A DNA stretch of 38,910 nucleotides. It comes from Promethearchaeia archaeon. GTDB lineage: Archaea; Asgardarchaeota; Lokiarchaeia; Sigyniarchaeales; SOKP01. Position numbers and translations under genes: made by a program. The notes under the pieces are model-generated. The model had not been told where the DNA came from and did not search any database. It saw only the letters and a program-made list of their open reading frames with translations. The stretch lies in assembly GCA_029856085.1 (NCBI GenBank), contig JAHQWI010000089.1, positions 1-38,910 on the forward strand. The letters run 5' to 3'. This document shows, piece after piece, positions 8,330 to 16,771 of this stretch (its first letter is position 1; every line of letters begins with the position of its first letter).

Positions 8330-8854
8330 CTATTGTCTTAATTTTTTCAGTGCCTCAGTGAAGAACCCGAAATCTCCGATCTCAGCTTTCTCTTCCGAAT
8401 CTTGTATCCTTTTAAAGTATTCTTCAATCTGCTTTGATAATATGTTCTTAAAGGACTCAAATTGAGTAACCTCACAATCATTATTGGCAATCTCGCTTCT
8501 ATAAAGTGTATAGAACATGTCCAGTGTCTTTTCTGCTTCTTCTCTTATATCATGCTTTAGAAATTCCTTATCAAGAATCGCAACGAAAATTAAGTTGTAT
8601 TTATAGACAATAATCATATCTACATCAAGTCCTTTGATGTTAATCTCTTCTAATTCTCCCAAGTTATTTCCAAATAGACGTAATGCCCCAACAAAAGAAG
8701 ATAATAAAACTGGATCGATTTTTGAATCTAATATTAGATCAAGTAAATACTCTCCAGACTCTTTACAAATAACAATACCCTTTACTAACTTATTGTCTTT
8801 AATAGTAATCTTTATCCTATCCCTGTTATCAATTCTATTACTACCTAATTCCAT
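8330..8854 (-). CDS. Longin/roadblock-like domain protein of the Asgard type
   Basis: 174 residues. A beta-rich N-terminal part (RIKITIKDNKLVKGIVICKE) leads to SFVGALRLFGNNLGELEEI, then a strand pair around DVDMIIVYKYNLIFVAILDK and a helix (REEAEKTLDMFYTLYRSEI). This helix-strand-strand-helix order resembles the longin and roadblock-type domains that are abundant in Asgard archaea and, in eukaryotes, work with small GTPases and membrane trafficking. The C-terminal third is a charged helix, possibly for partner binding. No GTPase gene is adjacent. The family call is from pattern only and has moderate support; there is no signal peptide or membrane segment. Confidence 0.5.
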   Translation of the reverse strand: MELGSNRIDNRDRIKITIKDNKLVKGIVICKESGEYLLDLILDSKIDPVLLSSFVGALRLFGNNLGELEEINIKGLDVDMIIVYKYNLIFVAILDKEFLKHDIREEAEKTLDMFYTLYRSEIANNDCEVTQFESFKNILSKQIEEYFKRIQDSEEKAEIGDFGFFTEALKKLRQ

Positions 8855-8994
8855 AATATAAATATTGCCTAATAAAATCTTTTAAATTTTAATTTAAAAT
8901 TAGATGTAATATCTATGAAATAGATAGAGAAAAGAATACACACAATCTCTTACCATAATTAAAGTTTTATAAAAAAAAAGGTCTATAAATCAAA

Positions 8995-9846
8995 CTACTT
9001 CTCTAAAATCTCTCTCACTTTATTTACAATAGCTTTAAATGCTTTTGTAGCTTTATTATCAGGATATTTCAAAACGAATGGCAATCCTTGGTCTCCTTGT
9101 TGACTTATCTCAACTTCAAAAGGAATTTTCCCTAATAATTCAATATTAAAGTCAGTAGCTGCTTTTTCCGCCCCACCTGGAGGGTATAAATCAATATATT
9201 CACCACAATGAGGACAATTAAAGCCTGAATGGTTTTCAATAATCCCAAGAATTTTTCTTTTCATTACCATTGACATTTTTATTGTCTTTCTTGCATCCAT
9301 TAAAGCAACTTCCTGAGGAGTAGACACGATTACTACATTCTCATCAGGAATTAATTGTAAAATATCTAAAGTTTCATCAGAGGTCCCGGGAGGTAAATCG
9401 CATATTAGATAATCAAGTTCACCCCATTCAGCATCTCCTAGAAATTGTCTCACAGCACTCATTTTCATTGGACCTCTCCAAATTACTGGATCGTCAGGTG
9501 TGAGAGTTAAAAATGCCATACTCATTACTTTGATATTTAGGGGCCCATTTATAGGGTAAAATTTTTTAGTATCAGCATCAACCCTTGGTTTAAGTTCAGG
9601 ATCTACACCTAGCATTTTAACAACGTTTGGACCTGTTATATCAACATCAAGAATTCCTACTCTTAATCCAACACTAGCTAGGCTCATAGCAAGATTAACT
9701 GCAACGGTCGTTTTACCAACCCCACCTTTTCCGGAAATGATAACGATTTTATTTTTGATTTTTTCCATATTTGTTTTTATGTTCTTCTCTCTCTCATCCA
9801 CCATCATTTCTTTTAAATTGATTTCTGGAATCTTTTCTTCAGACAT
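8995..9846 (-). CDS. Mrp/NBP35-family Fe-S cluster carrier ATPase
   Basis: 283 residues. A deviant Walker A motif, SGKGGVGKTTVAVNLA (near residues 38-53), a switch segment ILDVDITGPN and Walker-B-like DYLICDLPPGTSDE identify the SIMIBI/MinD-Mrp class. The C-terminal FNCPHCGEY supplies the C-x-x-C used by Mrp/NBP35 dimers to hold a bridging [4Fe-4S] cluster. Its expected role is ATP-dependent transfer of Fe-S clusters to apo-proteins in the cytoplasm. That fits a window crowded with ferredoxin-like domains, though it is not in their operon. It stands alone on the - strand, upstream of and divergent from the Fe-S/fwd operon. Confidence 0.93.
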   Translation of the reverse strand: MSEEKIPEINLKEMMVDEREKNIKTNMEKIKNKIVIISGKGGVGKTTVAVNLAMSLASVGLRVGILDVDITGPNVVKMLGVDPELKPRVDADTKKFYPINGPLNIKVMSMAFLTLTPDDPVIWRGPMKMSAVRQFLGDAEWGELDYLICDLPPGTSDETLDILQLIPDENVVIVSTPQEVALMDARKTIKMSMVMKRKILGIIENHSGFNCPHCGEYIDLYPPGGAEKAATDFNIELLGKIPFEVEISQQGDQGLPFVLKYPDNKATKAFKAIVNKVREILEK

Positions 9847-10073
9847 ATTCTTGAATCACTCTTTCTTTATGATATGAAAATAAGAAGCTGTTTTATTTTT
9901 TTCGATAATTATTTATGAATTATTTCGATGTTTCGCTTATAATTCTATTCTCATTATAAAAGAATTTATTTCGCATAAACTAAAGAAATTAATAAATTTA
10001 AATATATTATTCATCACTGAAAAGAGAAGAAAAAAAAGTTTGAAGGTGTTACCAAATTCCAGTTTCTAATTTC

Positions 10074-10541
10074 ATGGAGCTATATAAATTTCTACCAAAG
10101 ACAAATTGCAAGAAATGTGGAAAACCGACATGTATGGCATTTGCATTAGATCTATTACAAGGAAAAGTGAAAATTGATGATTGCCCACCGCTATTAGAGC
10201 CTAAATATAAAAAAAATTATAATACACTGAAGGAACTTATAGGCTCTGAAGAAGGTAAAGAGAAGGAACTAAGAATAGATGTAGAAACTGATTTATGTGA
10301 TGGATGCGGGATTTGTGTAACAGTTTGTCCTGTAAATGCTAGATATTGTCCCCCTACATTAAGTGGCAAAGCACCGGATTATCCCCCTGAAAAACATCAA
10401 TTATTTCAAGTAAAGGCTGGTAAATGCGAATTATTAGCGATAAAATATTGTCGAAGGATTGAAGCACAAGGTAGAGAAAGAGAATGCCGTGTATGTGAGA
10501 CTTATTGTCCTCGTGATGCTATAAAAATAGATTATGTTTAA
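10074..10541 (+). CDS. Poly-ferredoxin-like protein of the fwd operon (Fe-S domain plus two 4Fe-4S motifs)
   Basis: 155 residues with three cysteine-rich blocks. An N-terminal FLPKTNCKKCGKPTCMAFA resembles the Fe-S domain found in CdhD/CdhE and RnfB-like proteins. A regular ferredoxin motif follows, CDGCGICVTVCP, and then a C-terminal motif CRVCETYCPRDAI whose fourth ligand may come from an upstream Cys (CELLAIKYC). The expected role is delivering low-potential electrons to the formylmethanofuran dehydrogenase encoded directly downstream, replacing the FwdF/FwdG polyferredoxins of methanogens. This role is inferred from gene order. It is separated from fwdB by about 23 bases, so cotranscription is likely. 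Confidence 0.75.
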   Translation: MELYKFLPKTNCKKCGKPTCMAFALDLLQGKVKIDDCPPLLEPKYKKNYNTLKELIGSEEGKEKELRIDVETDLCDGCGICVTVCPVNARYCPPTLSGKAPDYPPEKHQLFQVKAGKCELLAIKYCRRIEAQGRERECRVCETYCPRDAIKIDYV

Positions 10542-10564
10542 TCCGCATTTAATTTTTTATAATT

Positions 10565-11887
10565 TTGAAAGGTGTTAAAAAACTGGTTAATAAACGTGTA
10601 AAATGTACAGGATGCTCCCTTTTATGTGATGATATAATTGTCAGAGGTGATGGTTTGTATATCGATGAAGTTATAGGAGCTTGCTTAAAAGGTAAAGAGA
10701 AATTTGAACAAATTACTGGTAAAAATCGTATATTATCCCCGCTTGTACGCGATAAAGGTGAATTAAAAAAAGTTTCCCTTGATACTGCATTAGAAAGATC
10801 TATTGAGATCATGAAAGAATCATCTAAACCATTATTATATGGTTTTTCTACTGTTAGTTGTCAAGCCCAATTAAAAGGAATTGAATTGGCAAAATCTATA
10901 AATGGATTTATAGATTCTAATTCAGTAATTTGCCAAGGTAAAGTTCTTAATACTGCAAAAGAAATGGGATTAACATTAGCCACAATATCAGAGGTAATTA
11001 ATAAAACAGATTTATTGATATTATGGGGTGCTAATGCCGCAGAATCAATACCTCGATTATTGAATAAAATCCTTTTTTCACGTGGTAAATTTAGAATGAC
11101 AGGGCGTGAAATTAAAACACTTATAATTATAGATCCTGTTAAAACTGCATCATTCGGGGTCATGGGTGTTCGAGATCTTTCGCTAAATATAGATCCAGGG
11201 AAGGATATTGAATTGATTCGTGTTCTAAAGGAAGAATGTTGTACACCAAGTGGTTTCCCTGCAGATGGTGTTGCGGGTATTGATCAAGATGATTTAAAGA
11301 GGTTATTGATTCAAATAACTAATGCTGAGAACGCTGTAATTTTTATTGGTCAAGGAATATTAAGTTCGCAGACAAGTGTCAATGTAGTTCATGAGTTACT
11401 TGATTTAGTGCATATGATAAATATAAAACAACAAAAAGGTCGCATGTCAATCATGATGTTAGGAGGTCATTATAATATGGCAGGTTTTGACCAAGTTGCT
11501 TTATCATTATTTGGTAAAAACCATAGTTTACAATTTTTTGATAATAATCTGGTCGAAACATCAGAGACAATAATATCCAAACTTAGTAAAGAGGATTTTG
11601 ATTGCTCTATAATTGTTGGAACTGATCCAATTTCACACTTACCGTGGAAACTGAGTAAAGCATTAATGTCAAAACCATTAATTCTTATTGATAATAAGAA
11701 GTCAGCAACCTTCAACGTAGCAGATGTTATTTTACCCTCTTCTCTCACAGGAATTGAATGTGAAGGATTAGCTTATCGGTTAGACCATGTACCAATCGAA
11801 TTGCAAAAAATAGTAAATCCACCAAATAATATAATTTCAGACGAGGAACTTCTATCTAAGTTAATTAGTAGACTAAACCCAATTTAA
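10565..11887 (+). CDS. fwdB: Formylmethanofuran dehydrogenase subunit B (molybdo/tungstopterin catalytic subunit)
   Basis: 440 residues, normal for FwdB/FmdB. The N-terminal [4Fe-4S] motif CTGCSLLCDDI ends with Cys in IGACLKGKEKF, and the pterin-metal ligand segment is SNSVICQGKVLN, corresponding to the S-V-C-H-G-P region of methanogen enzymes. The metal ligand is encoded as Cys, not TGA (Sec), in this copy. The C-terminal GIECEGLAYRLDHVPIEL also fits. It reduces CO2 to formate, which the FwdA subunit condenses with methanofuran. The likely start is TTG, because no ATG lies before the cluster motif. It is followed after 13 bases, including an AAGGAGG ribosome site, by fwdD. Confidence 0.88.
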   Translation: MKGVKKLVNKRVKCTGCSLLCDDIIVRGDGLYIDEVIGACLKGKEKFEQITGKNRILSPLVRDKGELKKVSLDTALERSIEIMKESSKPLLYGFSTVSCQAQLKGIELAKSINGFIDSNSVICQGKVLNTAKEMGLTLATISEVINKTDLLILWGANAAESIPRLLNKILFSRGKFRMTGREIKTLIIIDPVKTASFGVMGVRDLSLNIDPGKDIELIRVLKEECCTPSGFPADGVAGIDQDDLKRLLIQITNAENAVIFIGQGILSSQTSVNVVHELLDLVHMINIKQQKGRMSIMMLGGHYNMAGFDQVALSLFGKNHSLQFFDNNLVETSETIISKLSKEDFDCSIIVGTDPISHLPWKLSKALMSKPLILIDNKKSATFNVADVILPSSLTGIECEGLAYRLDHVPIELQKIVNPPNNIISDEELLSKLISRLNPI

Positions 11888-11900
11888 GGAGGTTATAAAT

Positions 11901-12272
11901 ATGGAAATGTTAGTAAATACTGTAAGGATGGTTGACTACGATCAACTAAAAGAATACTCCTTTGGGGATGAAAATTCTTTAAAAGAAAATCTAGCAATTG
12001 GAATAATAAATCCTGAAGATTTCGAGAAACTTAACTTAACTACAAGTCTGAATTTAAAATTATCAAATGAGGATGGAAAAGTAATTATAAAAGTAAAACA
12101 AAAAGAAGATGTTCCAATTGGTACAATCTTGATGCCTGTATCTATTTGGGCAAATCAAATCACAGGAATTTCTAATGAACAACTAATTTTCAAAAATATT
12201 AAGGTCAATGCGGAGACTACCAGAGATAATGTTTTAGATATAGAAGAATTATTGAACATCATCAAAAAATAA
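11901..12272 (+). CDS. fwdD: Formylmethanofuran dehydrogenase subunit D (molybdopterin dinucleotide-binding)
   Basis: 123 residues, the usual FwdD size. It forms the C-terminal dinucleotide-binding beta-barrel that in other molybdopterin enzymes is fused to the catalytic chain. The recognised stretch is PIGTILMPVSIWANQITG, matching the conserved G-P-W-A-N segment of FwdD except that GP is replaced by SI, then FKNIKVNAE and an ELL-type end. A strong AGGAGG site lies 8 bases before the ATG. It sits between fwdB and fwdA, 16 bases before the latter, so the three form one transcription unit. Confidence 0.85.
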   Translation: MEMLVNTVRMVDYDQLKEYSFGDENSLKENLAIGIINPEDFEKLNLTTSLNLKLSNEDGKVIIKVKQKEDVPIGTILMPVSIWANQITGISNEQLIFKNIKVNAETTRDNVLDIEELLNIIKK

Positions 12273-12288
12273 CTTTTATGTAATTATT

Positions 12289-13971
12289 ATGGATAGGAAT
12301 AAAATAATTATAAAAAATGGTATAGTTTATGACCCTCTTAACAAAATAGAGGGAGAAAAAAAAGACATCTTGATAGAGTCAGGCCAAATTGTACAAAAAT
12401 TTTCTACTACAAAGGATATAAAAGAAATAGATGCAAACGGAAAAACAGTTATTCCCTCTGCTATTGACATTCATACTCATATCGCTTCCCAACAAGTTAA
12501 TTGGGCAAGACTTTTAGGATTCGATATTGATAAATTCAAAGAAGTTTGGAAAGGATTAAGATTAAAAAACATTGCTAAGGATTATATTTCAATGGGTTAT
12601 ACTTTTATACTTGAAGCCAATGTATTTCCATCTTTAGCAAAACAGACGATTTTCAACTTTCAACAAATACCCGTGTTAGATAAGGCGATGCTATTAAATA
12701 TCAGTAATCTATGGCCTTTAGAACTCGAGTTCCAAAGAGGTAAAATTAAAGAAATGGCTGTATTTTTATCTGATCTCTTATCTAAAACTTATGGTTTCGG
12801 ATTTAAAGTTTATAACCCCTTTGAATGCGAGACATGGGATTTTAAAGAATTAAGAGAAGATTTAACAAAACAAGGTAGATTATTTAATTTCTCCGCTTTA
12901 GATGTTTACGAAAGTGTTGTCAAATGTGTGGAATCACTCGGTATGCCTCATTCGGCTCATGTGCATATTGAAGGTTATGAAAATGAAGTAGGGAAAGAAA
13001 ACCTATTTAAAGTTTTAGAGAAGATTCGGTCATTAAATTTAGAGCCCAATCAGAAAACTCATTCAAAAATAAAGCGTCATCAAATATTACATTTAGCTCA
13101 TGCGAATGCTTATTCATTTGATGGAAATAATGAAACTTTAATTAATTTTCTGAACAACAATCAAAATTATAGCGTTGATTTGTCTTTTATCGGCTTCAAC
13201 AAGATAAATCCTATTATCACATCAGATAGAAGGTTGATTAATTCTATGTTAACTTTGGATGCGATCGATAATCAGTATAAATTAATAAGTTCAGCCGTAG
13301 AATTTGAAGGCGATTCATTTGTTTCAATGAGAACATTTAATAAGAGTAAATATCAAGATTGTATCTTATGGGCAAACGCATTGGATTTAGCTCTCAATGT
13401 TAAAAATAAATATCAGTTGTGTTTTTCATTAAATTTTCCAAACTATGCAAATCTAACAGATATCCCTGAAATTGCAACTTGGTTGACAAGTAAAGAAGCT
13501 AGAGACAATTATATGGAGGGAATGAACAAGGAATTTTTAAAAGATAGCATTCTAAAGAGTGATGATAAAGTTCTTAATTTCACTGAATTTCTTCAATTAA
13601 CAAGAGTGAGTCCAGCAATTTGCTTGGGATTTGGAAGCATAAAGGGGAATATTGGACAAGGTGCTGATGCGGACATTAATGTATTAAACTTAAATATTAA
13701 AGAAACAGATCTTTCGAAAGATTTTGGAAAATTCAAGAAAGAACTCTCCAATATTGAATATGTTATAAAATCTGGTGAAATTGTAAAAAAACAAGATAAA
13801 TTCAATTTAAGCCCGCAAGGTTCAATTTTTTGGGCTAATGGCAAAGCAGACACCGAAGGAAAGGATTTAATTATGTCGAAAAAGGAGGAATTCTACCGAA
13901 AGTACTCATCTATGTTCTATGATTCCTATCAAGTTTCGGTTGATAAAAATCTATTAAGAAAGATAGATTAA
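12289..13971 (+). CDS. fwdA: Formylmethanofuran dehydrogenase subunit A (amidohydrolase-type), divergent
   Basis: 560 residues with the amidohydrolase fold. The metal motif is AIDIHTHIASQQVNW (H-x-H), the carboxylated-lysine region is YGFGFKVYNPFE, and further histidines lie in SAHVHIEG and HLAHANAYSFDG. FwdA carries the binuclear zinc site that condenses formate with methanofuran. The copy is divergent: the segment that in methanogens reads T-D-H-P-N here reads SLNFPN, so the conserved catalytic Asp is Asn382, and the QFHSYGG segment is NAYSFDG. The downstream order (IATWLTSKEARD) is preserved, so the alignment position is clear. It is the last gene of the operon; fwdC is not in the window. 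Confidence 0.88.
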   Translation: MDRNKIIIKNGIVYDPLNKIEGEKKDILIESGQIVQKFSTTKDIKEIDANGKTVIPSAIDIHTHIASQQVNWARLLGFDIDKFKEVWKGLRLKNIAKDYISMGYTFILEANVFPSLAKQTIFNFQQIPVLDKAMLLNISNLWPLELEFQRGKIKEMAVFLSDLLSKTYGFGFKVYNPFECETWDFKELREDLTKQGRLFNFSALDVYESVVKCVESLGMPHSAHVHIEGYENEVGKENLFKVLEKIRSLNLEPNQKTHSKIKRHQILHLAHANAYSFDGNNETLINFLNNNQNYSVDLSFIGFNKINPIITSDRRLINSMLTLDAIDNQYKLISSAVEFEGDSFVSMRTFNKSKYQDCILWANALDLALNVKNKYQLCFSLNFPNYANLTDIPEIATWLTSKEARDNYMEGMNKEFLKDSILKSDDKVLNFTEFLQLTRVSPAICLGFGSIKGNIGQGADADINVLNLNIKETDLSKDFGKFKKELSNIEYVIKSGEIVKKQDKFNLSPQGSIFWANGKADTEGKDLIMSKKEEFYRKYSSMFYDSYQVSVDKNLLRKID

Positions 13972-14173
13972 TCAATAGATTTGTTAATTCAATTTAATTA
14001 ATTTGAGAGTATTTAGGAATTAAAATGTGTGCTTTCCACTAGTCATAGCTTTATTCCTATGTAAAATATATATAAAAACATTGTTCAAGAAAGAGTTATC
14101 TTAAATTTCAATAATTTTAATACTTTATTTTATTTTTTTATATTAATTTAAATTTTTAATAATAACTCAGATA

Positions 14174-15370
14174 ATGTCTAAATTACCTTTAGAAGGAATA
14201 ATAGTTATTGATTTTTCTACTCTTATTGCAGCTCCAGTTATTGGTTCTCTTATGGCTGATTTTGGTGCTGAAGTAATTAAAGTGGAATTACCTAAAATTG
14301 GTGATCCTCAACGAGGAGCTCAGCTTGTTGGAAAAGGGAAGAGCCCAACTTGGTTAGTTGGAAGTCGAAATAAAAAAACAATCACCTTAGATTTGCATAA
14401 TAAAGAGGGTCAAGATATTGCTAAAAAATTATGTGCTAAAGCGGATGTAGTTCTTCTAAATTTTCGACCTGAGGTTTTAGAAAAATGGAATCTTGGTTCT
14501 GAAGTTTTGCATCAAATTAATCCAGGATTAATAATTTGCTTAGTTTCCGGGTTCGGTCAGACAGGACCTTATAAAAACAGAGGTGGATTTGATCGAACTG
14601 TCAGTGCCTTTGCGGGTTTAACGTATACGTCTGGTTATCCCGAATATCCACCAGTTCGTAGTGGATATCCGTTAGTGGATTATTTAACAGGGTATCTTGG
14701 TGCGTTTGCAGTAATGATGGCTTTATATAATAGAGACGTGAATCATAATAGAGGGGAAGTGATTGATTTAAGTCTAGCAGAAGCTGCTTTTAAAGCAACT
14801 GGTGGTAGTTTACCAACTTATTCTTTAACGCGTTCTATTTATGAAAGATGCGGCAACCGAATTAAATTTTTTGTACCTGCTGAAAATTTTGAAACTCAAG
14901 ATGAAAAAATCATTGCTCTTAATGCAGGTACTGAGAAACTGTGGAAGCAATTAGTAAAAGCAATGAATCGAGAAGATTTACTCACAGATAAGAAATTTCG
15001 TAAATATTTAGCACGTATACAAAATCAAGATGAGCTTTATAAACTTATTGGCGATTGGGTAAAAAGTAAAACTACAGAAGAAGTTTTGGAAATTCTTGAA
15101 AAGGAAGGAGTTCCATGTGAAAAGGTAAATAGTATCGCAGATTTGGCATCTGATCCTCATATGCTCGATAGAGAAGCAGTATTAGAATTTATTGATCCTG
15201 ATTATGGTAAAGTATTAATTCCTGGTATTGTTCCGAAATTGAAAAATTTTCCAGGACGTGTAAAGTTTCTAGGTGCTAAGCTTGGGGAATATAATCAAGA
15301 GATATATCGAAAATTTCTTGGATTAACTACTGAAGAAATTAATAAATTAGAAGAACGAGAAGTAATATAA
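14174..15370 (+). CDS. Family III CoA-transferase (CaiB/BaiF type)
   Basis: 398 residues, typical of the family. The opening LEGIIVIDFSTLIAAPVIGS followed by MADFGAEVIKVELP is the CaiB/BaiF N-terminal nucleotide-like fold, NFRPEVLEKW and GFGQTGPYKNRGGFD follow, and the catalytic Asp is likely that of PLVDYLTGYLGA. The C-terminal part, LEKEGVPCEKVNSIADLASD, is the standard CoA-transferase end. It moves CoA between organic acids, for example carnitine, formyl, oxalyl or aromatic acids; the substrate cannot be assigned. It is monocistronic, with a very AT-rich upstream region and the end of fwdA about 200 bases away. It converges on the histidine kinase. Confidence 0.9.
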   Translation: MSKLPLEGIIVIDFSTLIAAPVIGSLMADFGAEVIKVELPKIGDPQRGAQLVGKGKSPTWLVGSRNKKTITLDLHNKEGQDIAKKLCAKADVVLLNFRPEVLEKWNLGSEVLHQINPGLIICLVSGFGQTGPYKNRGGFDRTVSAFAGLTYTSGYPEYPPVRSGYPLVDYLTGYLGAFAVMMALYNRDVNHNRGEVIDLSLAEAAFKATGGSLPTYSLTRSIYERCGNRIKFFVPAENFETQDEKIIALNAGTEKLWKQLVKAMNREDLLTDKKFRKYLARIQNQDELYKLIGDWVKSKTTEEVLEILEKEGVPCEKVNSIADLASDPHMLDREAVLEFIDPDYGKVLIPGIVPKLKNFPGRVKFLGAKLGEYNQEIYRKFLGLTTEEINKLEEREVI

Positions 15371-15383
15371 GTAAAATAATTTA

Positions 15384-16529
15384 CTATGTCGCTTCAGGGA
15401 TTAAAAAGACAAAATTACTCCCGTGTGAATAATCACCATTAACTCTATCTTCAATCCAGATTTCGCCCTTATAACTCTCTATGATTTTTTTCACGAGTGT
15501 TAACCCAAATCCCATACCCTTTGAACCTTTTTCTTTACTGAATCCTTCTTGAAAGATTACTTCTTTCCTTTTATCTGAAATACCAATCCCATTATCAATG
15601 AATTCAAATTTTATATATCCTATATTTACTTTAGTTTGTCTTGAAATCTTAATGAGAACCTCTTTTTTGGGATTTTCATTGTAATTAACAGCGTTGATTA
15701 ATATATTGTCGAATACATCTATTAAAAACTCATTAGCTCTGGTGATAATTTTCTTTTCAGATGTTATAATTCTTATATTAATATCCTTTGATGACCTACT
15801 GTTTTGGATAAATTTTATTGCTTCTTCTAGTACTTTAATTGCCTTAACAGATTTTAAAGATTTCTCTAAATTTTCAAGATTCGATAATTTACGGACATTA
15901 GTAATTAATTTTGTCCCTCTCGCAAATTGCCCTTTAATTAATTCATAAAGATCTTTAATTTCCTTTTCTTTCCCAGGCTCATTAAGATATTTCTCACTAA
16001 TATCGATTGAAAGTTTTATATTTGAAAGGATGTTGTTGATGTCATGATAGAATAAATCTTTATAAAGTTCAGCTCGGTTGTAAGCTTCTCGATACTTTTC
16101 CTCTGATTTTTTTAGTTTCTGGACAGATTCCTTAATCTTTTCTTCTACTAATTTTTTCTCTGAAATATCTCGAGTAAAACCATAAAAACCAACTTTTTTT
16201 CCACTCGTATCATATCTTAAATAAAATGTTCCTTCAAAAGTACGTTCTTGCCCATCATTTCTGATTACCTTACTTTCAAAAGTCCCTTTTGGAAGATTGT
16301 TTTTATATACAAGATTGAAGATTTCATATACTTCTTTATAAGTTTTCTTGTTTAACATAGAAGTATAACTCTTTCCTATTAGCTGTTTTTTCGAAAATCC
16401 TATGTACCTGCAAATATAATCATTTACATAAGTATAATTTCCTTGTAGGTCTACTTCAAAATATCCATCCTCGATATTTTCAATGATTCCTCTATATCGT
16501 TTATCTGGTTCATTATCAAACTTACTCAT
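15384..16529 (-). CDS. Cytoplasmic PAS-domain sensor histidine kinase
   Basis: 381 residues. A PAS domain spans about 10-125 (IIENIEDGYFEVDLQGNYTY ... GFYGFTRDIS, the latter the PAC end), then a coiled-coil linker and a histidine-containing helix with LFYHDINNILSN (phospho-acceptor His). The HATPase domain shows the N box (DNILINAVNYNEN), G1 (FIDNGIGISD) and G2 (KGSKGMGFGLTLVKKIIE). No membrane segment is present, so the signal is cytoplasmic, perhaps a ligand, redox state or flavin/heme in the PAS domain. No response regulator gene lies nearby, as is common for archaeal orphan kinases. It converges on the CoA-transferase with a 13-base gap. Confidence 0.9.
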   Translation of the reverse strand: MSKFDNEPDKRYRGIIENIEDGYFEVDLQGNYTYVNDYICRYIGFSKKQLIGKSYTSMLNKKTYKEVYEIFNLVYKNNLPKGTFESKVIRNDGQERTFEGTFYLRYDTSGKKVGFYGFTRDISEKKLVEEKIKESVQKLKKSEEKYREAYNRAELYKDLFYHDINNILSNIKLSIDISEKYLNEPGKEKEIKDLYELIKGQFARGTKLITNVRKLSNLENLEKSLKSVKAIKVLEEAIKFIQNSRSSKDINIRIITSEKKIITRANEFLIDVFDNILINAVNYNENPKKEVLIKISRQTKVNIGYIKFEFIDNGIGISDKRKEVIFQEGFSKEKGSKGMGFGLTLVKKIIESYKGEIWIEDRVNGDYSHGSNFVFLIPEAT

Positions 16530-16771
16530 AACGGAAACTCCTTTTTGAATGCCTTAAATGAAAATGTTAAAATTTGAAGGCAATTTCTTTGAATAAAACC
16601 CCGATAGTATTTGCAACTACTATTTTTTTAATAAAGCTCGAAATATACAATTATAATGATATTTAATGAATATATTTGTATTTGATATATCATATTTTTG
16701 TTCCCATAGTTCGAACAAGAGGGGAAAAAAGAATAAGGGGAATTATATGGGATAGACATATATTTAAGAAA

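Noticed and set aside
10565-11887. FwdB as a selenoprotein
   Set aside because: The metal-ligand position is an ordinary Cys codon (SVICQGKV) and no TGA interrupts the frame.
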